A stretch of 64,000 nt of DNA from Streptomyces poonensis (GCF_014650915.1 NZ_BMVW01000006.1:323401-387400), one strand, 5' to 3'; positions 7,732 through 16,250 are shown, counted from the first letter of the stretch. The notes: generated from the sequence alone by a model not told the origin. Made by a program: numbers and translations.

Positions 7732-9267
7732 TCACGCCATCCACCGGTCGGGCCGCGCCTCCCTCCGCCCCGTACGGGACCGGTCCGCCTGGGCCTGCAG
7801 CAGTCCGGCCGCCTCGTCCGCGTCCCGGAGGTGGGCCGTCACCGTCTTGTTGGCGCCCGTGTCCACGTGGACGTCCGCGAGTCCCTGGAACCGCTGCCAC
7901 GGCCCCTGCTCCAGCCGGACGCTCTGCACCTTGGCGTGCGGCACCAGCGCGACGCTCCGGCGCAGCAGCCCGTGCCGCGCCACGAACACATCGTCGGTGA
8001 CGGCGAGGCCGTACCCGCGCCACCAGAACGGCACGCACCACCCGGCGCGCCGCGGCGGCCGTATCAGGGACGGCGGCACGGTCACTCCGGGCAGCACGCG
8101 CGCGACGACCGACTCGGCGATGTCGCGCGGCGCGACCGGCACCAGCACCGAGTTCGACGAGCCCGCCACGTCCAGTTCCACCCGTACCCAGCCGCGCCGC
8201 CGCCACAGCAGCGGCTCGACGATCCGTACGGTCTGCACCCGGCCGGGCGGCACCGTCTCGTGCGCGCGGTCGAGGAGCCCGTGGTCGATCCGCACGCCGT
8301 CCGGCGACTCGCCCACCGTCCAGTCGTACTCCCCGACGAACCTTCCCACGCTGCTCGCGCCCGCCGCGCCGAACAGCGGCAGTGCCGCGGCGAGAACCGT
8401 CCACAGGCTGTGGGTGGCCAGCCACAGCACCGGCGGTACGACGAGCGCGGCGGCCAGCGTGGCCCAGGTGGCACCGGTGAGGAGGACCGACACCGCGAGG
8501 ACGCCCGCCGGGACGTGCAGCAGCCGGCGTACCGGGGCCTCGCCCACCTCCTGCGCGGTCCCGGGCGCGAAACCGGCCGCGCGGGCGAGGAGTTCCGCCC
8601 GCAGGGCGCGGGCCTGCGCCTCGCCGAGATACGCCAGCTCGTCCTTCTTGTCGGTCCCGATGACGTCGAGTCTGAGCTTGGCGACGCCCGCGACCCGGGC
8701 CAGCAGCGGCTGGGTCACGTCGACGGCCTGGATCCTTTCCAGCCGAATGTGCGCCGTCCGCCGGAAGATCAGGCCGGTACGGATGCGCAGTTCCGCCGCG
8801 GTCACTGCGAAGTGGGTGAACCACCAGGTCAGAAAGCCGTACAGGGCGGCGGTCGGCAGGATCACGGCCAGCCCGAGGAGCAGCGAGGTCGTGGTCAGCC
8901 CGGTCAGCTGGCGCTGGGCCTGGTCGGGGTCGTGCACCGCCCAGCCGATGAGGACGGCGACCGGTGCCCAGGCCCGCCGCAGCGGTGTCACGGGGTGCAG
9001 CCGGTGCTCGACCACCGATTCCACGGATTTCGCGGAGTCCACGGAGTTCGCGGAGTCCACGGATTCCACCGATTCGCCCGCTCCGGCCGCGCGCGCGGGG
9101 ACACCGGTTTCCGCGATACCCGCGTTCTCCACGGGCACGGCCGACCACGTGCCCCGGGGCGTGTCCACCGGCCCGTCCGACCACGTGCCCCGGGGCGTGC
9201 CCACCGGCCCGTCCGGTGTGTCCACCGGCCCGTCCGGTGTGTTCACAGGCTTGTCCGGCGTGTTCAC
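7732..9267 (-). CDS. bacterial PH-domain (bPH2/DUF304) membrane protein, YdbT-like
   Basis: About 511 residues. After a repetitive N-terminal tail come paired hydrophobic helices (TTSLLLGLAVILPTAALYGF; VLAVSVLLTGATWATLAAALV; WTVLAAALPLFGAAG) alternating with three PH-like modules: LRIRTGLIFRRTAHIRLERIQ, VRIDHGLLDRAHETVPPGRVQ and VFVARHGLLRRSVALVPHAKVQ. This is the YdbT architecture. The tail has near-repeats NTPDGPVDTPDGPV and PRGTWS encoded by DNA direct repeats. The GTG at 9267 overlaps the upstream gene's stop by 4 bp. YdbS/YdbT pairs are implicated in membrane and bacteriocin tolerance in Bacillus; the role here is inferred only from the family. Confidence 0.85.
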   Translation of the reverse strand: MNTPDKPVNTPDGPVDTPDGPVGTPRGTWSDGPVDTPRGTWSAVPVENAGIAETGVPARAAGAGESVESVDSANSVDSAKSVESVVEHRLHPVTPLRRAWAPVAVLIGWAVHDPDQAQRQLTGLTTTSLLLGLAVILPTAALYGFLTWWFTHFAVTAAELRIRTGLIFRRTAHIRLERIQAVDVTQPLLARVAGVAKLRLDVIGTDKKDELAYLGEAQARALRAELLARAAGFAPGTAQEVGEAPVRRLLHVPAGVLAVSVLLTGATWATLAAALVVPPVLWLATHSLWTVLAAALPLFGAAGASSVGRFVGEYDWTVGESPDGVRIDHGLLDRAHETVPPGRVQTVRIVEPLLWRRRGWVRVELDVAGSSNSVLVPVAPRDIAESVVARVLPGVTVPPSLIRPPRRAGWCVPFWWRGYGLAVTDDVFVARHGLLRRSVALVPHAKVQSVRLEQGPWQRFQGLADVHVDTGANKTVTAHLRDADEAAGLLQAQADRSRTGRREARPDRWMA

Positions 9268-9803
9268 AGGCCCGCCGATCGTGCCTCGCCCAGCTCGGTG
9301 AGCCGGTCGCGCAAACGTTCCGCCTCCGCCGGGTCGAGCCCCGGGATACGCGCGTCCGTGGCGGCCGCGGCCGTGTGGAGCTGTACGCCGGCCAGCCCGA
9401 AGTGCCGTTCCACCGGCCCGGAGGTCACCTCGACCAGCTGCATGCGCCCGTACGGGACGACGGTCTCCTGGCGCCACAGCACGCCCCGGCTGATCAGCAG
9501 GTCGTCCGCGCGTTCGGCGTAGCGCCACGAGCGCCAGTTGCGGCCCAGCATCGGCCAGGCCCACAGCAGCAGGCCCAGCGGCAACAGGGCGGACACCGCC
9601 CAGCCGGGGGCGGCCAGCAGTCCCGGCACCAGAGCCGCGGCGACGGTCAGCGGCACCAGCCACACCACCAGCAGCAGCCGTCGCATCCGCAGCAGTCCGC
9701 GCGGCAGCCCGCTCCAGACCGGCTCGTCACGCGGCCCCGCGGAGCCCGTCACCCCACCGCGCTCGATCGCACCGCCTTCGGGGTCGTGCCCCGCGTCGTC
9801 CAT
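9264..9803 (-). CDS. bacterial PH-domain (bPH2) membrane protein, YdbS-like
   Basis: About 179 residues with two adjacent transmembrane helices (MRRLLLVVWLVPLTVAAAL, VSALLPLGLLLWAWPML) and one PH-like module, LLISRGVLWRQETVVPYGRM followed by VEVTSGPVERHFGLAGVQLHT. This is the standard partner of the three-module protein encoded directly downstream, to which it is coupled by a GTGA overlap. I place the start at the ATG at 9803 because GGAG lies 9 nt upstream; the ATG at 9818 is an alternative adding five residues. It is divergent from nuoD2, with about 45 bp between starts. Confidence 0.85.
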   Translation of the reverse strand: MDDAGHDPEGGAIERGGVTGSAGPRDEPVWSGLPRGLLRMRRLLLVVWLVPLTVAAALVPGLLAAPGWAVSALLPLGLLLWAWPMLGRNWRSWRYAERADDLLISRGVLWRQETVVPYGRMQLVEVTSGPVERHFGLAGVQLHTAAAATDARIPGLDPAEAERLRDRLTELGEARSAGL

Positions 9804-9849
9804 GGTCCCCGTCTCCATCCCGTCAGCGTACGTACGAGAGACTGTGCCC

Positions 9850-11001
9850 ATGACTCCCACGACGGAGACCACGGTCGGGATCGGCGGCGCCGCCGAGAGC
9901 ACGGACATGGTGCTCAACATCGGGCCCCAGCATCCGTCCACGCACGGAGTGCTGCGGCTGAGGCTCGTGCTCGACGGCGAGCGCATCCAGCACGCGGAGC
10001 CGGTGATCGGCTATATGCACCGCGGCGCCGAGAAGCTCTTCGAGGCGCGTGACTACCGGCAGATCATCATGCTCGCCAACCGTCATGACTGGCTCTCCGC
10101 GTTCTCGAACGAACTGGGCGTGGTCCTCGCCGTGGAGCGCATGCTCGGCATGGAGGTGCCGGAGCGCGCGGTCTGGCTGCGTACGTTGCTCGCCGAGCTG
10201 AACCGGGTGCTGAACCACCTGATGTTCCTGGGTTCGTACCCGCTGGAGCTCGGGGGCATCACGCCGATGTTCCACGCGTTCCGGGAGCGCGAGGAGCTCC
10301 AGAACGTCATGGAGGAGATCTCCGGCGGGCGTATGCACTACATGTTCAACCGCGTGGGCGGCCTCAAGGAGGACCTCCCGGCCGGATGGCCCTCCCGCGC
10401 GCGGGAGGCCGTCGCCGCGGTGCGCTCGCGGATGGGTGTCTTCGACGACCTGGTGCTCGGCAACGAGATCTTCCGGGGGCGTACGCGAGGCGTCGGCGTC
10501 CTCTCCGCGGAGGCGGTGCACGCGTACGGGGTGAGCGGGCCGATCGCCCGCGCCTCCGGGGTCGACTTCGACCTGCGGCGCGACGAGCCGTACCTCGCGT
10601 ACGGCGAGCTGACGGACACGCTCCGGGTCGTCACCCGGCAGGAGGGCGACTGCCTGGCCCGCTTCGAGTGCCTGCTGGAGCAGACCCACAACGCGCTCGA
10701 CCTCGCGGACGCCTGCCTCGACCGGCTCGCCGACCTGCCGCCCGGCCCGGTCAACCAGCGCCTCCCCAAGGTCCTCAAGGCACCCGAGGGCCACACCTAC
10801 GCCTGGACCGAGAACCCGCTCGGCATCAACGGCTACTACCTGGTCAGCAAGGGCGAGAAGACCCCGTACCGGCTGAAGCTGCGCTCGGCCTCGTACAACA
10901 ACATCCAGGCGCTCACGGAGCTGCTGCCGGGGACGCTCGTCGCGGACATGGTGGCGATCCTGGGGTCGCTGTTCTTCGTGGTGGGAGACATCGACAAGTA
11001 G
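9850..11001 (+). CDS. nuoD2: orphan NADH-quinone oxidoreductase subunit D paralogue
   Basis: A 383-residue homologue of the 49-kDa/NuoD subunit of respiratory complex I, which helps form the quinone site and binds near cluster N2. It has NIGPQHPSTHGVLRL with the conserved His (H32), EPVIGYMHRGAEK (R58), GGITPMFHAFREREE, GGRMHYMFNRVGG and the C-terminal ILGSLFFVVGDIDK. It stands alone, without other nuo genes. Where well-studied homologues have a quinone-contacting Tyr (DYL), this protein has Trp (HDWL, W81). It may be an alternative subunit for the main complex or a hydrogenase-like assembly part. The adjacent MidA-family methyltransferase is relevant, because its eukaryotic relative modifies this very subunit. 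Confidence 0.88.
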   Translation: MTPTTETTVGIGGAAESTDMVLNIGPQHPSTHGVLRLRLVLDGERIQHAEPVIGYMHRGAEKLFEARDYRQIIMLANRHDWLSAFSNELGVVLAVERMLGMEVPERAVWLRTLLAELNRVLNHLMFLGSYPLELGGITPMFHAFREREELQNVMEEISGGRMHYMFNRVGGLKEDLPAGWPSRAREAVAAVRSRMGVFDDLVLGNEIFRGRTRGVGVLSAEAVHAYGVSGPIARASGVDFDLRRDEPYLAYGELTDTLRVVTRQEGDCLARFECLLEQTHNALDLADACLDRLADLPPGPVNQRLPKVLKAPEGHTYAWTENPLGINGYYLVSKGEKTPYRLKLRSASYNNIQALTELLPGTLVADMVAILGSLFFVVGDIDK

Positions 11002-11049
11002 CGGCAAGCAGCGACGAGCGGGCCGTGGGCGGCGGGCGCCAGGCGCGGG

Positions 11050-12060
11050 CTAGGCGTCCGGCAGGCCGAGCGTGCCGTGCGGGACGCGCACCGGCTGCAG
11101 CAGCCAGCCGAAATCGCCGAGGCCCCCGGGCGCGGTCAACTCGGCCGCCTCGCCCGCGTCCGCCAGCGCGCGTACGTATGCCGTGGGGTCCGTGGCCGCC
11201 AGGCTCAGCGGGGGACGGCCGGCGGTGATCCCCAGGGCGTGCAGGGCCGTGCGCTGGGTGACGAGGCGCGCACCCGGCAGCGCGCAGGCGTCCAGCGCCA
11301 CATGGGCCGTGATGTCGCAGGAGCCGTCCGGCACCGGTGATGTCTCGCGGCCCTCCTTGAATCCGGTGAGCGTCCCGAAGAGCGGGCGGGCCCCCGCGAC
11401 GTGCGCGTAGTCCACGGCGACGGCGAGCCCCCGGTCGACGCTCGCCACGGCGTCGGCCCACGCGCGGTCCCTGGGCAGCCCGATCTCGGCGCGCATGCCC
11501 TCCTCCACGGGCAGCGGCCACCACCGCGCGAGCCACTCGGCCTCCGCCCCCGTCACCGGCTCCCCGAGGCGTTCGGCGCCGTCCCGTCGTACGAGGACAC
11601 GGCGGGGTACGCCCGCGGCGTCCACCTCGGCGACGTCCGCGGGAACGTTGTCGAGCCACTCGTTGGCGAACAGCAGGCCGGTGACGCCCTGGGGGCGCTC
11701 CCGGAGCCACTCGATCCGGTCATCGAGGCTGTCGGGCCGGTCGGCGCGTTCGACGGCGTACGCACGCGCGCGGGAGGCCACTTCCGGGGGCAGCGCCCCG
11801 AGGACCCCCGACACCAGCTCGCCCCGGCCCGCCGCCATGTCCACGAAGGCCACCTCGGCGGGCTGCCCGAGCGCAGCGTCCACCCGGCACAGCAGCCGGG
11901 CCACGGCCACCGCGAACAGTGGCGAGGCGTGCACCGACGTACGGAAGTGCCCGGCGGGCCCGGGCCCCCCGGGCCGCCGGTAGAAGCCGGAAGGCCCGTA
12001 CAACGCCTCTTCCGTGGCCTCCCGCCACCCGCGCCACTCGCCGCCCGTCTCACTGGTCAC
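11050..12060 (-). CDS. SAM-dependent methyltransferase, MidA/NDUFAF7 (DUF185) family
   Basis: A 336-residue class I methyltransferase. The N-terminal family signature reads ALYGPSGFY, then GHFRTS (residues 38-42 core). The SAM-binding motif is FVDMAAGRGEL (about 72-82), and LLFANEWLDNVP corresponds to the ANEFFDALP motif of MidA proteins. In mitochondria the homologue NDUFAF7 dimethylates an arginine of the NuoD counterpart NDUFS2. Here it converges with nuoD2, ends 48 bp apart. The GTG start at 12060 follows a TAGCCT hexamer by 6 nt, so the mRNA may be leaderless. Family assignment is strong; NuoD2 as substrate is inference from context. Confidence 0.85.
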   Translation of the reverse strand: MTSETGGEWRGWREATEEALYGPSGFYRRPGGPGPAGHFRTSVHASPLFAVAVARLLCRVDAALGQPAEVAFVDMAAGRGELVSGVLGALPPEVASRARAYAVERADRPDSLDDRIEWLRERPQGVTGLLFANEWLDNVPADVAEVDAAGVPRRVLVRRDGAERLGEPVTGAEAEWLARWWPLPVEEGMRAEIGLPRDRAWADAVASVDRGLAVAVDYAHVAGARPLFGTLTGFKEGRETSPVPDGSCDITAHVALDACALPGARLVTQRTALHALGITAGRPPLSLAATDPTAYVRALADAGEAAELTAPGGLGDFGWLLQPVRVPHGTLGLPDA

Positions 12061-12178
12061 CGGCCCAGGCTAAGCGTCGCGGACAGCGTGGCATCCACCT
12101 TGGGGAGTACGCGCACCGACCGGGGATCGGCCCTCCGGTTGACCCCTGCACACACCACGCTTCCCTACTCTGGGTTAC

Positions 12179-13381
12179 GTGCAGCGCCTCTACGACTTCC
12201 TCCGCAGGCACCCGACCGGGGTGGACGGCTTCTGGGCCCTCATCCTGTTCGGCATGTCCGTGGTCGGGGGGACGACCCGGCAGGAGGCCACGGGGAGCGA
12301 TCTCATGGCCGCCGTCGTCCCGATCTCTCTGGCGCTCTGCCTGGTGATCGCCCTGCGGCGCCGTATGCCCGAGAAGATGCTGGTGCTGGCCGCGGCGACG
12401 GGCGTCGCACAGCTGATCGTCGACGTACCGCCGCTCCCCGCCGACTTCGGCATGCTCGTGATCATCTACACGGTGGCGGCGACCGGCGTCCGCTGGACCT
12501 CCCGGTTCGCCCTGGTCGGTGCCCTCTGCGCGGGGCCGCTGGCACAGCTGCGCTGGCCCACGGAGCCGGCGAGTCCGCTGGGCAGTATGGCGATAGCGGT
12601 GTTCCAGACCGTGCCCTTCGCCCTCGCCTGGGTGCTCGGTGACTCGCTGCGCACCCGCCGCGCCTACTTCGCCCAGCTGGAGGAGCGTGCCGCCCGCCTG
12701 GAGAAGGAGCGCGAGGCGCAGTCCAAGGTCGCCGTCGCCGCCGAGCGCGCCCGTATCGCGCGCGAGCTGCACGACGTCGTCGCCCACAACGTCTCCGTGA
12801 TGGTGGTCCAGGCCGACGGTGCCGCGTATGTCCTCGACGCCGCGCCCGACCAGGCGAAGAAGGCCCTGGAGACCATCTCCTCGACCGGCCGCCAGGCCCT
12901 CGCCGAGATGCGCCGTCTGCTGGGCGTGCTGCGCACCGGCGAGCACCAGGAGAGCGGCGAGTACGTTCCGCAGCCCGACGTCGAACAGCTCGACGAGCTC
13001 ATCGAGCAGTGCCGCCGCTCGGGCCTGCCCGTCGACTTCAGGATCGAGGGGACCCCGCGGCCCCTGCCGAGCGGCGTCGAGCTGACCGCCTACCGCATCG
13101 TGCAGGAGGCGCTGACCAACACCCGCAAGCACGGCGGCCCCAACGCCGGCGCGAGCGTACGCCTGGTCTACTTCGACGACGGACTGGGGCTGCTGGTGGA
13201 GGACGACGGCAAGGGCGCCCCGCAGGAGCTGTACGAGGAAGGCGGGTTCGACGGGCAGGGACACGGCCTGATCGGGATGCGGGAGCGGGTCGGCATGGTC
13301 GGCGGCACCCTGGACGCGGGCCCGCGGCCCGGTGGCGGCTTCCGCATCAGCGCCCTGCTGCCGCTCAAACCCGCGCACTGA
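12179..13381 (+). CDS. sensor histidine kinase, NarL/DesK-type (HisKA_3)
   Basis: A 400-residue membrane histidine kinase. Residues 1-160 hold four or five hydrophobic helices (GFWALILFGMSVVGG; AAVVPISLALCLVIAL; FGMLVIIYTVAATGV; MAIAVFQTVPFALAWVLG). A short coiled coil leads to the HisKA_3 phosphoacceptor ERARIARELHDVVAHNVSVM, then HATPase_c with N-box EALTNTRKHGG, G-boxes VEDDGKG and GHGLIGMRERV. The GTG at 12179 lies about 8 nt after TACTCT, suggesting a leaderless start. It is followed by its response regulator 72 bp downstream. The signal is unknown; there is no sizeable extracellular domain. Confidence 0.92.
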   Translation: MQRLYDFLRRHPTGVDGFWALILFGMSVVGGTTRQEATGSDLMAAVVPISLALCLVIALRRRMPEKMLVLAAATGVAQLIVDVPPLPADFGMLVIIYTVAATGVRWTSRFALVGALCAGPLAQLRWPTEPASPLGSMAIAVFQTVPFALAWVLGDSLRTRRAYFAQLEERAARLEKEREAQSKVAVAAERARIARELHDVVAHNVSVMVVQADGAAYVLDAAPDQAKKALETISSTGRQALAEMRRLLGVLRTGEHQESGEYVPQPDVEQLDELIEQCRRSGLPVDFRIEGTPRPLPSGVELTAYRIVQEALTNTRKHGGPNAGASVRLVYFDDGLGLLVEDDGKGAPQELYEEGGFDGQGHGLIGMRERVGMVGGTLDAGPRPGGGFRISALLPLKPAH

Positions 13382-13453
13382 AACCTTGATGAAACTCATT
13401 GACCCGCACGACGACCTGCACGGCCTGAAGTGATGAAAACGGAAGAGGACCCG

Positions 13454-14125
13454 ATGGCGATCCGCGTGATGCTCGTCGACGACCAGGTGCTGCTGCGCAC
13501 CGGGTTCCGGATGGTGCTCGCCGCCCAGCCGGACATGGAGGTCGTGGCGGAGGCCGGCGACGGTGTCGAAGCCCTCCAGGTGGTGCGGTCCACGCCGGTG
13601 GACGTGGTGCTGATGGACGTCCGCATGCCGAAGCTGGACGGCGTGGAGGCCACCCGCCGTATCTGCATGGAGCCCGACCCGCCGAAGGTGCTGATCCTGA
13701 CCACCTTCGACCTCGACGAGTACGCCTTCTCCGGGCTCAAGGCGGGTGCCTCCGGCTTCATGCTCAAGGACGTGCCGCCCGGTGAGCTCCTCGCCGCCAT
13801 CCGCTCCGTGCACAGCGGCGACGCGGTCGTCGCCCCCTCCACCACCCGGCGCCTGCTCGACCGCTTCGCGCCGATGCTGCCGAGCACCGGCAGGGAGCCC
13901 CGGCACCAGCAGCTGGAGCGGCTCACCGACCGCGAGCGCGAGGTCATGGTGCTCGTGGCGCAGGGCCTGTCGAACGGCGAGATCGCGGCCCGGCTGGTCC
14001 TGTCCGAGGCGACCGTGAAGACGCACGTCGGCCGCATCCTCACCAAGCTCGGTCTGCGCGACCGGGTACAGGTGGTCGTCCTCGCGTACGAGACGGGACT
14101 GGTCCGGGCCGGCGGGCACGGCTGA
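13454..14125 (+). CDS. NarL/FixJ-family response regulator
   Basis: A 223-residue regulator paired with the preceding kinase. The receiver has the acidic pair and phospho-Asp in MLVDDQ and VVLMDVRMPKLDG, the switch Thr in LILTTFDLDEYAF and the Lys in GFMLKDVPP. The C-terminal LuxR-type HTH reads LTDREREVMVLVAQGLSNGEIAARLVLSEATVKTHVGRIL (a 40-residue region near 150-190). I start at the ATG at 13454, preceded by GGAAGAGGA; upstream ATG and GTG codons in frame would add up to eight residues. Target genes are unknown; autoregulation is common for this class. Confidence 0.93.
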   Translation: MAIRVMLVDDQVLLRTGFRMVLAAQPDMEVVAEAGDGVEALQVVRSTPVDVVLMDVRMPKLDGVEATRRICMEPDPPKVLILTTFDLDEYAFSGLKAGASGFMLKDVPPGELLAAIRSVHSGDAVVAPSTTRRLLDRFAPMLPSTGREPRHQQLERLTDREREVMVLVAQGLSNGEIAARLVLSEATVKTHVGRILTKLGLRDRVQVVVLAYETGLVRAGGHG

Positions 14126-14201
14126 GCCCCGTACGGGAGCCGGGGCGGCGGGGATCCACGGATGTGACCCGTGCGTGACCGCAGCCCACTAGGGTCTGCG
14201 C

Positions 14202-14834
14202 ATGCTCCTGTGGATCAACGGCCCCTTCGGGGGCGGCAAGACACAGACCGCACACGAGATCCAGCGCAGACTTCCCGGCAGCGTGATCTGCGATCCCGAG
14301 CACGCCGGCTTCGGCCTGCGCCGCACGCTGCCGCCGGAACTGCGCGGAGACTTCCAGGACCTCGCGTCATGGCGGCAGGGCGTGGTCGAGGTGCTCGACC
14401 TGGCACTGACCCGGCACGAGGGAGTGGTGATCGTCCCCATGACGGTCACCGACTCCGGGTATTTCGCCGAGACTGTCGGACGCCTGCGCGAACTCGACCA
14501 CGACGTACGCCACTTCACGCTGCTCGCCCAGCGCGAGACCGTGCTGCGGCGACTGCGCGAGCGGCACTTCGGCCGTGTGCTGCGACTGCTCGGCGGGAGG
14601 AACGCGGTGCCGCGCCGGGAGAGTTGGGCCGTCACCCAGCTCGACCGCTGTCTGGAACGGCTGCGCGAGCCGGAGTTCGCCGAGCACCTGTGGACCGATC
14701 ACTCGACCGTGCCGAAGACGGCGGACCGGATCGCCGTGCTGTCCGGGCTGACGCTCACCCCGAACCGGGAGGGCGCTCTGCGGACGCGACTCCGGCAGGT
14801 CCGGGTCGGTCTGAAGCACATCCGGTTCGACTGA
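14202..14834 (+). CDS. TmrB-like P-loop NTPase (tunicamycin-resistance family)
   Basis: A 210-residue AAA/kinase-like P-loop protein. Its N-terminus LLWINGPFGGGKTQTAHEIQRRL, the DPEHAGFGLR segment, VIVPMTVTDSGYF, HFTLLAQRETVLRRLR and the C-terminal LKHIRFD match, as I remember it, Bacillus subtilis TmrB over nearly its full length. TmrB binds ATP and tunicamycin and confers resistance. Streptomycetes make nucleoside antibiotics of this type, so a self-protection or related nucleotide-kinase role is plausible, but no biosynthetic genes are nearby. The match is by eye; a general NTP-dependent kinase is the alternative. Confidence 0.78.
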   Translation: MLLWINGPFGGGKTQTAHEIQRRLPGSVICDPEHAGFGLRRTLPPELRGDFQDLASWRQGVVEVLDLALTRHEGVVIVPMTVTDSGYFAETVGRLRELDHDVRHFTLLAQRETVLRRLRERHFGRVLRLLGGRNAVPRRESWAVTQLDRCLERLREPEFAEHLWTDHSTVPKTADRIAVLSGLTLTPNREGALRTRLRQVRVGLKHIRFD

Positions 14835-14907
14835 TTCGCTGGAGGCGACCGGTTCGGCCGGTCCGACTGAGCGGCCGGGCGGAGCGCCGCGGGGCCGGGT
14901 GCGGCCG

Positions 14908-16071
14908 TCAGCGCAGGATGCCCTCCAGGAAGTCGCTGCCCAGCCGGGCCACCACGGTCACGTCCAGCTGGTGCAGCACGTACCGGCCGCGGCGCCGCGT
15001 CGTGATCAGGCCCGCCTTCTTCAGCACGGCGAGATGGCGGGACACCTCGGGCGCGCTCAGGTCGTTGGCGACCGCCAGCTCACTCGTGGTGTACGGCGAC
15101 CTGGCTATGTTCCGGCACAGGCGCAGACGTATCGGGTGGGCCAGGGCGTCGAGGCGCAGCTGGATCAGCTCCACCGGGGCGGGGCTCGCCGGCTCCGGGC
15201 CGCCGACGGGATACATCACGACGGGGCGCCAGCCGGGGGCGTACAGCACCGTCAGATGCGGCCAGCCGTGGTACGACGGCAGGAACGTGACCCCCGGAGC
15301 GATGGCGGGATCCACGGCGGTCGTGGAGCCGTGGACGAGTTTGTCCGCCTCGATCCGCGTCCCGCCCGGGCCCTCGTTCAGGGACAGCGCGGCCGAGACC
15401 GCCGTCAGGGCCTCCCGCAGGCCCTTGCGGCGCAGGATCTCGGTCTTGTGGCGGGCGTCGGCGGCCAGCTGGGTGTGCACCCGGCGCCAGGTGTCCGCGA
15501 AGAACGCCTCGTGACAGTCCTCCAGCAGTCGGCGAACCCAGGCCCGTACGGTCGGCGGATCCTCCAGCAGCCGCCGGGTGAACCCCAGTTGCTCCGGGCC
15601 CCGGCTCGCCGCCACTTCGAGCGCGATGTCGTGGCGGGTCCGGTCGACGAGGGGTGAGGGCAGCACGCCCCCGTACCGGGAGCCGCAGCTGAACTCCAGG
15701 GCCGCCCCGACGAACCGCTCGTCGCTGAGCCGGTCCAGGGCGTCGAGCTCCTCCTCGAGCGTCGCCCCGGGGCTGCCGTCCCTGTCCGGGAGCCCCGCGA
15801 ACGGCAGGAAGATGTCGGAGAATATGTGCCGCCACAGAAAGTCGGCCTGGGTGAGCCGGTCGGCCAGGTCCGGCTTCAGGGACGCGGCGGTCGCGGTCAC
15901 CCAGCCCTGTATGCCCGGGTGGTGGTCGGGCTCGGCGAGCGCGTGCAGGGTGGTGGCCAGCTCGGCCAGGGGCGACGTCCGGAAGACGATCCTCCCCCAG
16001 CTCTCGGCTTCGCTCGAGCCGGGAGGTGCCCCCATGCCGCGCAGCCCGGTGATGTCGATGCTCACGCTCAT
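14908..16071 (-). CDS. ArsR-like winged-helix regulator with DUF5937-type N-terminal domain
   Basis: About 387 residues. The C-terminal ~85 residues form an ArsR-type winged helix: LDALAHPIRLRLCRNIARSPYTTSELAVANDLSAPEVSRHLAVLKKAGLITTRRRGRYVLHQL (a region near 300-365). The long N-terminal region (IDITGLRG...IVFRTSPLAELATTLHALAEPDHH) matches the DUF5937 domain that precedes such HTHs in actinobacteria. No metal-binding Cys pair is seen, so it is not a metal sensor. I take the ATG at 16071; a GTG at 16086 in frame is equally possible. A perfect 11-bp inverted repeat 36 bp upstream is a likely autoregulatory operator. Confidence 0.8.
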   Translation of the reverse strand: MSVSIDITGLRGMGAPPGSSEAESWGRIVFRTSPLAELATTLHALAEPDHHPGIQGWVTATAASLKPDLADRLTQADFLWRHIFSDIFLPFAGLPDRDGSPGATLEEELDALDRLSDERFVGAALEFSCGSRYGGVLPSPLVDRTRHDIALEVAASRGPEQLGFTRRLLEDPPTVRAWVRRLLEDCHEAFFADTWRRVHTQLAADARHKTEILRRKGLREALTAVSAALSLNEGPGGTRIEADKLVHGSTTAVDPAIAPGVTFLPSYHGWPHLTVLYAPGWRPVVMYPVGGPEPASPAPVELIQLRLDALAHPIRLRLCRNIARSPYTTSELAVANDLSAPEVSRHLAVLKKAGLITTRRRGRYVLHQLDVTVVARLGSDFLEGILR

Positions 16072-16106
16072 GTCCTCATGGTGCACCCCGCCACTGACAA
16101 CGCGTC

Positions 16107-16135
16107 CGCCGATTGACGACGGCGGTCAATCGGCG
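16107..16135. promoter_or_regulatory. 11-7-11 inverted repeat, candidate operator
   Basis: Perfect inverted repeat: arms 16107-16117 (CGCCGATTGAC) and 16125-16135 (GTCAATCGGCG) with a 7-bp spacer. It lies between the divergent ArsR-like regulator and the small gene at 16251, so a repressor bound here could control both. No T-run follows, which argues against a terminator. Confidence 0.65.
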
Positions 16136-16250
16136 CGACGCGAGCCCTGCACGGACGCGACGGTGGGACTTGTGCGGCGGTCACCCAGCTGCCGATCCCC
16201 AGCTGTCGATCCCCGGCCCCGACCGCCGAGAGGCGAAAGGAACCGCACCC

